Origin: Clostridium neonatale
GTDB lineage: Bacteria; Bacillota; Clostridia; Clostridiales; Clostridiaceae
Assembly (NCBI RefSeq): GCF_001458595.1
Contig: NZ_LN890328.1
Location: forward strand, 576,780-640,779
DNA length: 64,000 nucleotides
Direction of reading: 5' to 3'
The notes below the pieces were generated by a model, which saw nothing but the letters and a program-made list of their open reading frames with translations, was not told the origin of the DNA and ran no database searches. The position numbers were made by a program, and so were the translations under genes. Shown here piece by piece: positions 27,991 through 35,540 of the stretch. Each line of letters starts with the position of its first letter. Positions within the stretch are counted from its first letter, which is position 1.

Positions 27991-28204
27991 TTCTTTAAGA
28001 AATTATTACGTTGAAAAAAATTTGTGGAGTTAAGTTTAATTAGATATTTTGAACTATTAATATGAAACTTAAGTAAAATTTATATAAATATCAATGAAAA
28101 CAATTAGTAATAAAATACGTTTATGTTATAATTAAATATATAATTAATAAAAGTATTGTCTATAATAATAAATACAATAATAATCTAATAAAGGTAGATT
28201 TAGT

Positions 28205-28924
28205 ATGAAAAATAAAAAGATAGAAGAAATAAATTTAAAAAAATTCAATATAAAGGGGCTGGATTATGAAAGCAGGCAAAATATATTAGGTGATTTTGTT
28301 AAAAATAATATAAATCAGTTGGAAATACTAAATAAAGAAATACATACTTTATTAGAAAATGATTGGATTTATATTAAAAATAAAAAAGTATATTATAATA
28401 GTAATCTAAATGCACTATTTCCAGATTTACTTACATTTATTATAGGTTTTTGTCCAATACGTGAAGAATTTAATGATGACAGTTTAAGATTGGAATTTGG
28501 AGGATTTCATGGGAGAATAATGACGGATATAGAGCTTTTAAGTATTTTAGATAAGAGTGGTAATGTACAAGGAATATCATTTTATAATTATACTGTATTT
28601 GTAAATGGAATAAGATATATAGATAAAAATAATATTAGCAATATTAACAAATTTAAAAATAATAATAATCCATATCTATCATATCATATTCCGATATATG
28701 AATTAGATGATAATACAAGTATAATTGATGAAAATGGATATGATTTAAAGTATATAGATAATAGAAATTATATAAATGATGTATTAGATATTGTTAATTT
28801 ATGGTATAAATTTGATCTTATACCAGATGGATTATCAAAAGAAAGTGAAGATTTATATATAAAGATGATGGAGCTTTCGAAGATAGGAATAAGTAAATAT
28901 TTAATTTCACATAAAAGAATATAA
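28205..28924 (+). CDS. hypothetical protein, 239 residues
   Basis: I do not recognise this protein. It has no signal peptide or membrane segment. The N-terminal third is helical and charged; the middle has a conserved-looking stretch (NALFPDLLTFIIGFCP, LEFGGFHGRIMTDIELLSIL); an Asn-rich low-complexity run (INKFKNNNNP) sits near residue 150; the C-terminus is helical again. AAAGGTAG precedes the ATG. It lies 29 bases before the U32 protein gene and may be cotranscribed. Codon use matches its neighbours. Confidence 0.6.
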   Translation: MKNKKIEEINLKKFNIKGLDYESRQNILGDFVKNNINQLEILNKEIHTLLENDWIYIKNKKVYYNSNLNALFPDLLTFIIGFCPIREEFNDDSLRLEFGGFHGRIMTDIELLSILDKSGNVQGISFYNYTVFVNGIRYIDKNNISNINKFKNNNNPYLSYHIPIYELDDNTSIIDENGYDLKYIDNRNYINDVLDIVNLWYKFDLIPDGLSKESEDLYIKMMELSKIGISKYLISHKRI

Positions 28925-28953
28925 TTTTAGTAATTAAGAGGAGTATATATCAA

Positions 28954-30171
28954 ATGAATAAACCAGAGCTTTTAGCACCAGCAGGAAATCTAGAGAAGCT
29001 TAAAACAGCTATAGAATTTGGAGCTGATGCTGTATATCTTGGAGGAAGTAAGTTAAATTTAAGAGCATATGCAGATAATTTTACGACTGAACAATTAAAA
29101 GAGGGAATTGAATTTGCACACTCAAGAGGTAAAAAAGTTCATGTAACATTGAACATAATTCCACATGATTCAGATTTAGAAGGAATAGAAGAGTACCTTA
29201 AGGAATTATACGAGCTTGGAATTGATGCAGCTATTATTGCAGATCCAGGAATTATGACAATTGCCAAGAAAGTTGTTCCGAATCTAGAGATACACTTAAG
29301 TACTCAAGCTAGTTGCTTGAATTATGAAATGGCAAAATTTTGGCATAATTTTGGTGTGAAAAGAGTTGTTACAGCAAGAGAAATGACATTGAAAGAATTA
29401 AAAGAAATGAGAGAAAAATTACCAGACACATGTGAAATTGAATCATTCATACATGGGTCTATGTGTATGGCATATTCAGGTAAATGTATGTTATCAAATT
29501 ATTTAACAGGAAGAGATCCTAATAGAGGAGCTTGTGCTCAACCATGTAGATATAAATATCATTTATATGAAGAAGATGGAAATGAGCTAATTGAAAAAAC
29601 AGATGAAGGCTCTGGAACATATATAATGAATTCAAGAGATTTATGTATGATAGAATACTTACCAAGTCTTATTGAAGCAGGGATAAATTCTTTTAAAATT
29701 GAAGGGAGAATGAAAAGTGTATACTATGTAGCCTCTGTGGTAAAGGCATACAGACAAGCTATTGATACATATTTTGAAAATCCAAAAGAATATAAATTTA
29801 ATCCAAAATGGATGGAATACCTAGTTAAACCAAGTCATAGAGAATTTACAACAGGTTTCTATTTTGATGAGGAAGTTAAACAAAGTTATGGAAGTTCATC
29901 ATACATTAGAGCATACGAAATAGTTGGAATAGTTAAAGATTATGATTCTAATACCAAAGTTGCAACTATACAGGAAAAAAATAAGGTTTATAATGGTGAA
30001 ACAGTTGAATTATTGGCATTAGAAGGCGATGATAAACTTATAGAACTCAAAAATATGAAAAATGCAGACGGTGATGAGATTGAAACTGCCAATGTTCCTG
30101 AAATGATTTTTACTATAGAGTGCGAATTAGAACTCAAAAAAGATGATATATTAATTAAGAATTTACCATAA
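28954..30171 (+). CDS. peptidase U32 family protein, TrhP-type tRNA hydroxylation factor
   Basis: The 405-residue protein begins PELLAPAGNLEKLKTAIEFGADAVYLGG, the U32 signature. It keeps the four-cysteine iron-sulfur pattern (SMCMAYSGKCMLSNYL followed by RGACAQPCRYKY near residues 172-200) and EGRMKS. Members once called collagenase-like peptidases are now known to include TrhP, which hydroxylates U34 of tRNA, and RlhA for 23S rRNA; the length fits the TrhP (YegQ/YrrO) group. AGGAG precedes the ATG. A paired U32 gene as in Bacillus is not adjacent. Confidence 0.88.
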   Translation: MNKPELLAPAGNLEKLKTAIEFGADAVYLGGSKLNLRAYADNFTTEQLKEGIEFAHSRGKKVHVTLNIIPHDSDLEGIEEYLKELYELGIDAAIIADPGIMTIAKKVVPNLEIHLSTQASCLNYEMAKFWHNFGVKRVVTAREMTLKELKEMREKLPDTCEIESFIHGSMCMAYSGKCMLSNYLTGRDPNRGACAQPCRYKYHLYEEDGNELIEKTDEGSGTYIMNSRDLCMIEYLPSLIEAGINSFKIEGRMKSVYYVASVVKAYRQAIDTYFENPKEYKFNPKWMEYLVKPSHREFTTGFYFDEEVKQSYGSSSYIRAYEIVGIVKDYDSNTKVATIQEKNKVYNGETVELLALEGDDKLIELKNMKNADGDEIETANVPEMIFTIECELELKKDDILIKNLP

Positions 30172-30247
30172 TAAATTTTGGATAAAGAATATAATTAATA
30201 TAAAATGATCAGAATTTAAACAGGGATTACTTAATGTTAAAGTTTAA

Positions 30248-30302
30248 GCACAAATAGAAAAGACTGTCTCAAATTTTTTGAGACAGTCTTTTTTATTTGT
30301 GC
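30248..30302 (+). terminator. strong terminator after the U32 gene
   Basis: AAAAGACTGTCTCAAA pairs perfectly with its complement, has a short T-rich loop, and ends in six T residues. Outer arms GCACAAATA/TATTTGTGC (30248-30256, 30294-30302) extend the stem. Confidence 0.92.
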
Positions 30303-30462
30303 AATTAGGAGATACAGAGAACCATGCAATTAATATTGTTACCAAATTTCCAATTTATATACAAGTAATTACTAAATCATAGTCATACTATAATAAAATT
30401 TATCATATATATTAAAGGAAATTTATAAAAATCAACAATATTTAAAATAGGTGGGATACGAT

Positions 30463-30672
30463 ATGGATATTAAGAAGTTTTTTAGAAATATAAAAAAGGC
30501 AGTGCTAATGAAGATAAAATATGAAGTTTTCAATGATGAATTTATTTGTATAAGATTAACAAGGGAAGAAAAAAATATTGTTAGAAAATTAGCAAACTGT
30601 CAAAAAAGCAATGTTCAGGACTTTGTTAAATATGTTATATTTTCGAAATATATTGATGATTTTATAAGGTAA
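30463..30672 (+). CDS. small basic protein, 69 residues
   Basis: ATG 30463 follows TAGGTGGGA; an in-frame GTG at 30451 lies in that site. The 69-residue product is Lys/Arg-rich with an amphipathic N-terminus (MDIKKFFRNIKKAVLMKIKYE) and a segment (CIRLTREEKNIVRKLANCQKSNVQDFVKYVIF) that resembles a ribbon-helix-helix pattern: a beta strand followed by two helices. A small DNA-binding regulator is possible but unproven. It is a monocistronic gene. Confidence 0.6.
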   Translation: MDIKKFFRNIKKAVLMKIKYEVFNDEFICIRLTREEKNIVRKLANCQKSNVQDFVKYVIFSKYIDDFIR

Positions 30673-30819
30673 TATATAAGTTTTAAAAAAATATATGTAC
30701 GAAAACAATATCATATGTAGAAATGTTAGAAGTTATATGTTATAAATTTATTATGAGGGTTAACAAAGTAAAATAAAAAATATTTATTTACATAATAATG
30801 AATACTGGGGGATGAGAAT

Positions 30820-31620
30820 TTGGGTGGAGTATTATTATCTATTAATGAATTTATTGAGGAATATAAGAATGCAGATATAAATTTTGAAGACTGTAATCTT
30901 AGGATTCTTATGAAATATGCAGAAAGGGGAAATAAAAAAGCTCAAAATAGTCTTGGAGACAGATATTACAACGGTGAACTAGGAGAACAAAATTATGAGA
31001 AGGCAATAAAATGGTATAAAAGATCAGCAAGCCAAGGATATAGTATTGCAGAATACAATCTAGGGTATATGTATTATTATGGACTTGGTACAAAAATAGA
31101 CTATGAAAATGCTTTAAAATATTTTAAAAGAGCTGCATTTAAAGGTCATGTTGATGCTCAATGTAATTTAGGATGCATGTTTGAAGACGGTGAAGGTACT
31201 GAGCAAAATTATAAAGAGGCAGAAAAGTGGTACTTGGAAGCTGAAAAGCAAGGAGACTGTTTTGCACAATATAATTTAGGAAATTTATATATGCACGGTA
31301 AAGGTGTTAATACAAATTATAGTAAAGCATTTATGCTTTATGAAAAATCTGCCATGCAAGGATATTCTAAAGCACAAAATATTTTGGGATATATGTATGA
31401 AGAAGGAATTGGAGTAGAACAAGATTTTAGGATCGCAGCTAAATGGTATGAAAAAGCTGCATATCAAGGCTATTCTTATGCACAATATAATTTGGCTGGG
31501 ATGCACTATTTAGGAAAAGGGATAAAACGAAATTACAGTTTGTCTTATTCGTGGTATAAAAAAGCAGCTCAGCAAGGTCTTGAGAAGGCTCAGATTGCAT
31601 TAAAAAAAATGTTTAGTTAA
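30820..31620 (+). CDS. Sel1-repeat protein, TTG start
   Basis: The 266-residue protein starts at TTG, 7 bases after GGGGGA. After ~35 residues it is composed of about six Sel1-like repeats of 36 residues (AQNSLGDRYYNGELGEQNYEKAIKWYKRSA and similar), with the invariant A..LG..Y..G.G...d..kA..wy..AA pattern. Such solenoids mediate protein-protein contacts. It has no signal peptide, so it is cytosolic. Repeats are very regular, which suggests recent internal duplication. A terminator follows at 31628. Confidence 0.88.
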   Translation: MGGVLLSINEFIEEYKNADINFEDCNLRILMKYAERGNKKAQNSLGDRYYNGELGEQNYEKAIKWYKRSASQGYSIAEYNLGYMYYYGLGTKIDYENALKYFKRAAFKGHVDAQCNLGCMFEDGEGTEQNYKEAEKWYLEAEKQGDCFAQYNLGNLYMHGKGVNTNYSKAFMLYEKSAMQGYSKAQNILGYMYEEGIGVEQDFRIAAKWYEKAAYQGYSYAQYNLAGMHYLGKGIKRNYSLSYSWYKKAAQQGLEKAQIALKKMFS

Positions 31621-31627
31621 AAATGGA

Positions 31628-31670
31628 GGACTTATAAAAATCAATATATTTTTATAAGTCCATTTTTATT
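31628..31670. terminator. terminator between convergent genes
   Basis: A perfect 13-bp stem (GGACTTATAAAAA) with an 8-base loop is followed by ATTTTTATTTT on the plus strand, and by TCCATTTTTAA on the minus strand. It serves the Sel1 gene and probably the Arg-rich gene. Confidence 0.8.
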
Positions 31671-31760
31671 TTACATTTTAAAACTTGGAGAGGTGAAAAT
31701 AACTATTTTGTTATTATTGATGATATTATTAAGAATATAATTGATAATATTATTTAAATA

Positions 31761-31979
31761 TTATAGGAATAAAAGTGGCCATAATCCAAGGCCGCCAAAG
31801 CCACCAAAGCCACCAAGGCCACAGCAACCAAAACCATTGTTAAATCTACCAAAACGATTATTAAAATTATTGTTAGATCTACGATTAGAATTATTGCAAC
31901 AACAACATCTTCTACATCTTCTTCTTCTTCTTCTTCTTCTTCTGTTTGAAGTATCTCTATCTGAATCGCAACGTGACAT
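31761..31979 (-). CDS. Arg/Cys/Gly-rich low-complexity protein, 72 residues
   Basis: AAGGAGA on the minus strand is spaced 8-9 bases before ATG 31979, giving 72 residues in three blocks: an Arg-rich head (nine consecutive Arg after TSN, then CRRCCCC), an Asn/Arg/Phe middle (NNNFNNRFGRFNNGFGCC) and a Gly/Phe tail (LGGFGGFGGLGLWPLLFL). The Arg run is encoded by an AGA microsatellite near 31915-31945. The composition resembles spore-coat or crust proteins, but I cannot assign a family. The plus-strand frame over the same bases has no binding site and is a shadow. Confidence 0.6.
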   Translation of the reverse strand: MSRCDSDRDTSNRRRRRRRRRCRRCCCCNNSNRRSNNNFNNRFGRFNNGFGCCGLGGFGGFGGLGLWPLLFL

Positions 31980-32158
31980 ATACATAATCTCCTTTTTGAT
32001 TATTTTTTATATTAATAATATATTCGACATAATAGATATGTGTTACAATATTATGTTAAAAAAATGCTTCAAATAATCAATTTGATAAAGTATTAATAAT
32101 TAGTTTTATTCTAACAAATATATAGTATAATATATAATATGTTAGGGGGAAGTTTTGG

Positions 32159-33544
32159 ATGAGTAGAAAAAAAAAGAATAAGGCTGATTTATGGAAAAAA
32201 ACAATAATTTTTCTTTCACCTTTAGCTATAATATATTTAAGTATATCAATTTATTTTAGTAATCATTTTTATTATAATTCTGTAGTCAACTGCATTAATG
32301 TGTCAGGACAGACCGTAAAAGAAGCTAATAATACAATATCATCAGAAATAAATGAATATACACTGCAATTACATGGTAGAGAAAACGTTAATGATGAAAT
32401 TAAAGGAAATGATATTGAATTATCTTATAAATCAAATGATGATCTAAAAAAAATAAAAAAGAGCCAAAATCCGTTTACATGGTTTTTAGGATTTTTTAAT
32501 AAAAATAGCAATTTGACAATAGACATGGTTTCTTATAATGAAAGCTTATTAGATGATTATATTGATAATCTTACATATTTTGACGTTGGAAACATAGTTG
32601 AACCTAAAGATGCGAATTTTGAATTTAAGAATAATAAATTTGAGATTACAAACGAAGTTGTAGGAACAAAAGTAAATAAGGAAGTTCTTCGTGAAAAGAT
32701 CATAAATGCTATAAAAAACGGTGAACATATATTAGATTTGGAAGAAGAGAATTGTTATGAAAATCCTAATTATACAAAAGACTCTAAAGAAGTAATTGAT
32801 GCTAAAGATAAGTTGAATTCAATGATAGATCTTACAATTACATATGATGTTGGAGACGAAAAAGAAATTGTTGATGGTAGTATAATTAGTAATTGGCTTA
32901 ATGTAGGAGAAGATTTTGAAATAAATTTTGATAAAGAGAAAATTAAAGAATATGTTTATAAATTAGCAAGTAAATACAATACATTTGGTGGAAATAGAGA
33001 TTTTCTCACAACAGATGGGGATAAGATTAAAGTTAGTGGGGGGAATTATGGATGGATTATTGATCAACCTAAAGAGGTTGATGAATTAGTTAAGGATCTT
33101 AAAGAAAATAAATCAATAGAAAGGGAGCCTATATATTCACAAACAGCAGTATCAAGAGCAAAAAATGATATTGGAGATACATATGTTGAGATAAATATGA
33201 CTAAACAACACATGTGGTTCTATAAAAATGGAAATCTTATAACAGAGGGTGATGTTGTAACAGGAAATGCAAGTAATAATTGGTCAACACCTGTTGGAAC
33301 ATATAGATTAAACTATAGAGAAAGAAATGCTACATTAGTTGGAGAAAATTATAGTTCGCCAGTGAATTTTTGGATGCCATTTAACAATAATATAGGAATA
33401 CATGATGCAACATGGAGAAATGAATTTGGTGGACAAATATATTTAACAAATGGTTCACATGGATGTGTTAATGCTCCATATGCAGTTGCAGAAACAATAT
33501 TTAATAATATTGAACCAGGAACTCCAATTATTTGCTATTATTAA
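32159..33544 (+). CDS. L,D-transpeptidase (YkuD) with PG-binding region
   Basis: The 461-residue protein has an N-terminal membrane anchor (residues ~14-36), a central peptidoglycan-binding_4-type region (~60-320) and a C-terminal YkuD domain (~340-461). The catalytic motif is HGSHGCVNAP-like, with His434 and Cys436 in SHGCVNAP. It cross-links stem peptides by 3-3 bonds, or attaches other ligands, outside the membrane, independent of penicillin-binding proteins. AGGGGGAAG precedes the ATG. A T/A-rich stretch with TATAAT near 32127 may contain its promoter. Confidence 0.92.
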   Translation: MSRKKKNKADLWKKTIIFLSPLAIIYLSISIYFSNHFYYNSVVNCINVSGQTVKEANNTISSEINEYTLQLHGRENVNDEIKGNDIELSYKSNDDLKKIKKSQNPFTWFLGFFNKNSNLTIDMVSYNESLLDDYIDNLTYFDVGNIVEPKDANFEFKNNKFEITNEVVGTKVNKEVLREKIINAIKNGEHILDLEEENCYENPNYTKDSKEVIDAKDKLNSMIDLTITYDVGDEKEIVDGSIISNWLNVGEDFEINFDKEKIKEYVYKLASKYNTFGGNRDFLTTDGDKIKVSGGNYGWIIDQPKEVDELVKDLKENKSIEREPIYSQTAVSRAKNDIGDTYVEINMTKQHMWFYKNGNLITEGDVVTGNASNNWSTPVGTYRLNYRERNATLVGENYSSPVNFWMPFNNNIGIHDATWRNEFGGQIYLTNGSHGCVNAPYAVAETIFNNIEPGTPIICYY

Positions 33545-33671
33545 ACAAAGTTTTTATCATATCTTATAAATAGTGTTTAAATATAGTGTTTGATAATGTA
33601 TAATATAATCATATTAAATATAGAAAAAATGATACTTAGAAAACTACTTGAATAAAAAGGGGGATATTTAA

Positions 33672-34046
33672 ATGAAGTTTATAGGATGTATACAATTAAT
33701 AAAGGATGATTTTAATAATGTATTGATAATGAAAAGGAAGGCTAAAAGAGGTACTATTTCTAAATGGACTTTATTAGAACAAAAGATTAGAGGAAAAGAA
33801 AGTGATGAAAAGTGTCTTGCAAGAGCTGCTAAGGATGTTTTGAAAACAATAGTGTTTGACAATAAAGAATTTAAAGAATATAAAATAAATGAAGATGAAG
33901 CTATAAAGGTTTATATAGGAACATTAAAGGAAAAATTCATTCTAGATAAATCATATGATGAAGCAAAATGGATCAATAAAAGTAGAATAGATGACTGTGA
34001 TATTGAAGAATTAGATAAAAAAATATTACTAGATTATTTTAATTAG
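33672..34046 (+). CDS. Nudix-like protein with degenerate Nudix box
   Basis: The 124-residue protein has the size and strand pattern of a Nudix hydrolase (FIGCIQLIKDDFNNVLIMKRKAKRG at the N-terminus). In the place of the Nudix box GX5EX7REUXEEXGU it reads GKESDEKCLARAAKDVLKTI, which keeps the helix but lacks the REXXEE glutamates that bind Mg2+. Hydrolysis is therefore doubtful; a nucleotide-sensing or inactive role is an inference. AAAGGGGG precedes the ATG. The gene has its own terminator at 34054. Confidence 0.6.
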   Translation: MKFIGCIQLIKDDFNNVLIMKRKAKRGTISKWTLLEQKIRGKESDEKCLARAAKDVLKTIVFDNKEFKEYKINEDEAIKVYIGTLKEKFILDKSYDEAKWINKSRIDDCDIEELDKKILLDYFN

Positions 34047-34053
34047 AATGTTG

Positions 34054-34098
34054 AAAAGATGTTGTATCAGAAATAGTGAATTTAATACAACATCTTTT
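34054..34098 (+). terminator. terminator after the Nudix-like gene
   Basis: AAAAGATGTTGTAT (34054-34067) pairs perfectly with ATACAACATCTTTT (34085-34098). The T run lies in the distal arm, and the flagellin promoter begins 11 bases later. Confidence 0.85.
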
Positions 34099-34108
34099 TA
34101 TTTTATGG

Positions 34109-34135
34109 TAAATTACAAAATTATTTATTCGATAA
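34109..34135 (+). promoter_or_regulatory. sigma-D (sigma-28) promoter of the flagellin gene
   Basis: TAAA (34109-34112), a 15-base spacer and TTCGATAA (34128-34135) match the flagellar consensus TAAA-N15-GCCGATAA at ten of twelve positions. It lies 45 bases upstream of the flagellin ATG. Confidence 0.85.
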
Positions 34136-34180
34136 AAAAATATAGGGTAAATTCACAAATGTGAGAAAGGGGTGATTCAG

Positions 34181-35023
34181 ATGGGAATGTCAATAAGAAA
34201 TAATTTAAATGCTATGTTTGCTCTTAGATATATTGGTATAAATAATGATCTTTTGGGTAAAAGCATAGAAAAACTATCTTCTGGTCTTAGAATAAACAGA
34301 GCTGGTGATGATGCAGCAGGGCTTGCTATATCAGAAAAAATTAGAGGTCAGATTAATGGTTTGACTCAAGCAAGCAGGAATGCACAAGATGGAATATCGT
34401 TAATGCAAACAGCCGAAGGCTCTGTAAATGAGACTCATAGTATGCTTCAAAGAATGAAGACACTAGCAGTTCAAGCTGCTAATGGAACTTATACAAATAG
34501 TGATAGAAAACTTATAGATAAGGAACTACAAGAGCTGAAAAAAGAAATAAACAGAATTGCAAAAGATACAGAATTTAATGGAATGACACTTCTTGATGGA
34601 TCATTTGATAAAAAGAAGGGGTCAGATGGTCTTAATTTACAAGTTGGAAATAAAGCGAATCAAATAATATCTGTTGATATTGAAGGAGCTACATTAAATG
34701 ATCTTGGCATTCAACATATCAGTATAGAGACAGAAGATGATGCTAAAAGTGCCCTATCTAAAATAGAAAATGCCATACATTATACATCTGGCATAAGAGC
34801 TACTTTAGGCGCAGTTCAAAATAGATTAGAGTATACTATTTCTTCATTAGATAATACAGCAGAAAATTTACAATCTGCTGAAAGCAGAATTAGAGATACA
34901 GATATAGCAAAAGAAATGATGGAATATGTAAAGTCTAAGTTATTAATGGATGTGGGAATTAGTATTTTGACACAAGCAAATCAAGAATTCAATTTTATTT
35001 TAAAATTGTTAGATTCAATGTAA
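34181..35023 (+). CDS. flagellin
   Basis: The 280-residue protein has the two conserved flagellin ends: NNLNAMFALRYIGINN...KLSSGLRINRAGDDAAGLAISEKIRGQINGL at the N-terminus and the C-terminal helix with ESRIRDTDIAKEMMEYVKSKLL. The central variable region is short (~60 residues), as in many clostridia. It forms the extracellular filament after type III export. I start at ATG 34181 behind AAAGGGGTG; GTG 34172 lies within that site. No other flagellar gene is nearby, so this is likely a dispersed or second flagellin copy, controlled by the sigma-D promoter just upstream. Confidence 0.94.
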   Translation: MGMSIRNNLNAMFALRYIGINNDLLGKSIEKLSSGLRINRAGDDAAGLAISEKIRGQINGLTQASRNAQDGISLMQTAEGSVNETHSMLQRMKTLAVQAANGTYTNSDRKLIDKELQELKKEINRIAKDTEFNGMTLLDGSFDKKKGSDGLNLQVGNKANQIISVDIEGATLNDLGIQHISIETEDDAKSALSKIENAIHYTSGIRATLGAVQNRLEYTISSLDNTAENLQSAESRIRDTDIAKEMMEYVKSKLLMDVGISILTQANQEFNFILKLLDSM

Positions 35024-35059
35024 AATAATTTGAAATTATTGAAAAGGATTGACGTAAAA

Positions 35060-35284
35060 ATGAAAAAAATAATATATATTTTTTGTATTTTAGTGCTTAC
35101 TTTAAATTTGATTTCTTGTGGAAATAAAGAAACTGTAGATTCAGATGAACAGGCTACAGAACAAAAAGAAAGCACAAATACTATTAAAGCTAAATCAGAA
35201 GAATTAAAAGTAGATACATTTACAACAAATGATAATTATGTTAAAGCAAAATGGGTATATGGTCCAGAAAAAGAGAGTGAGTGA
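35060..35284 (+). CDS. small lipoprotein
   Basis: The 74-residue product has a lipoprotein signal peptide ending in LNLISC, with Cys20 as the lipidation site, followed by a Glu/Thr/Lys-rich hydrophilic segment. I choose ATG 35060 because the lipobox then lies at the usual distance; an upstream TTG at 35030 would add ten residues. AAAGG lies 13 bases upstream. It starts 36 bases after the flagellin gene without a terminator between and may be read from the same promoter. Function unknown. Confidence 0.65.
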   Translation: MKKIIYIFCILVLTLNLISCGNKETVDSDEQATEQKESTNTIKAKSEELKVDTFTTNDNYVKAKWVYGPEKESE

Positions 35285-35540
35285 CAATATAATATGATTA
35301 TCAGAGTTAATAAAAATGGCTACATCAGAATGAGTATGTAATTTGGGTGCAGTCTATTTTTTATTCTACATAAATATGAATAAAATAAAATTAAAAAGTA
35401 ATAATAAAAAAGTAATGTTATATATTGAATAATATTTTAAATAATATTTTTAAAGTACAAGCATACTTGCATGTATATAAAGTAAAATGTATAATTAAGA
35501 AAAATATAGTAGAGAAAATGGAATTTTAAGGAGTACAAAA

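Larger units (their letters stand above)
27726..28006. repeat. 24-base direct repeat pair with an inverted copy between
   Basis: A 24-base motif containing TTATTCTTTAGGAA occurs at 27726-27749 and again at 27983-28006 with one difference (23 of 24). An 18-base inverted copy lies at 27811-27828. Each direct copy begins with the T run of a terminator hairpin. The repeats bracket the candidate structured RNA. The first repeat is followed by TGTGGATAA (27764-27772), identical to the consensus DnaA box on the reverse strand. Confidence 0.65.

Noticed and set aside
31741..32076. Plus-strand 111-residue frame over the Arg-rich gene (KPPKPPRPQQPK... poly-Leu)
   Set aside because: No ribosome binding site and no normal start context; it mirrors the minus-strand gene that has a good AAGGAGA site.
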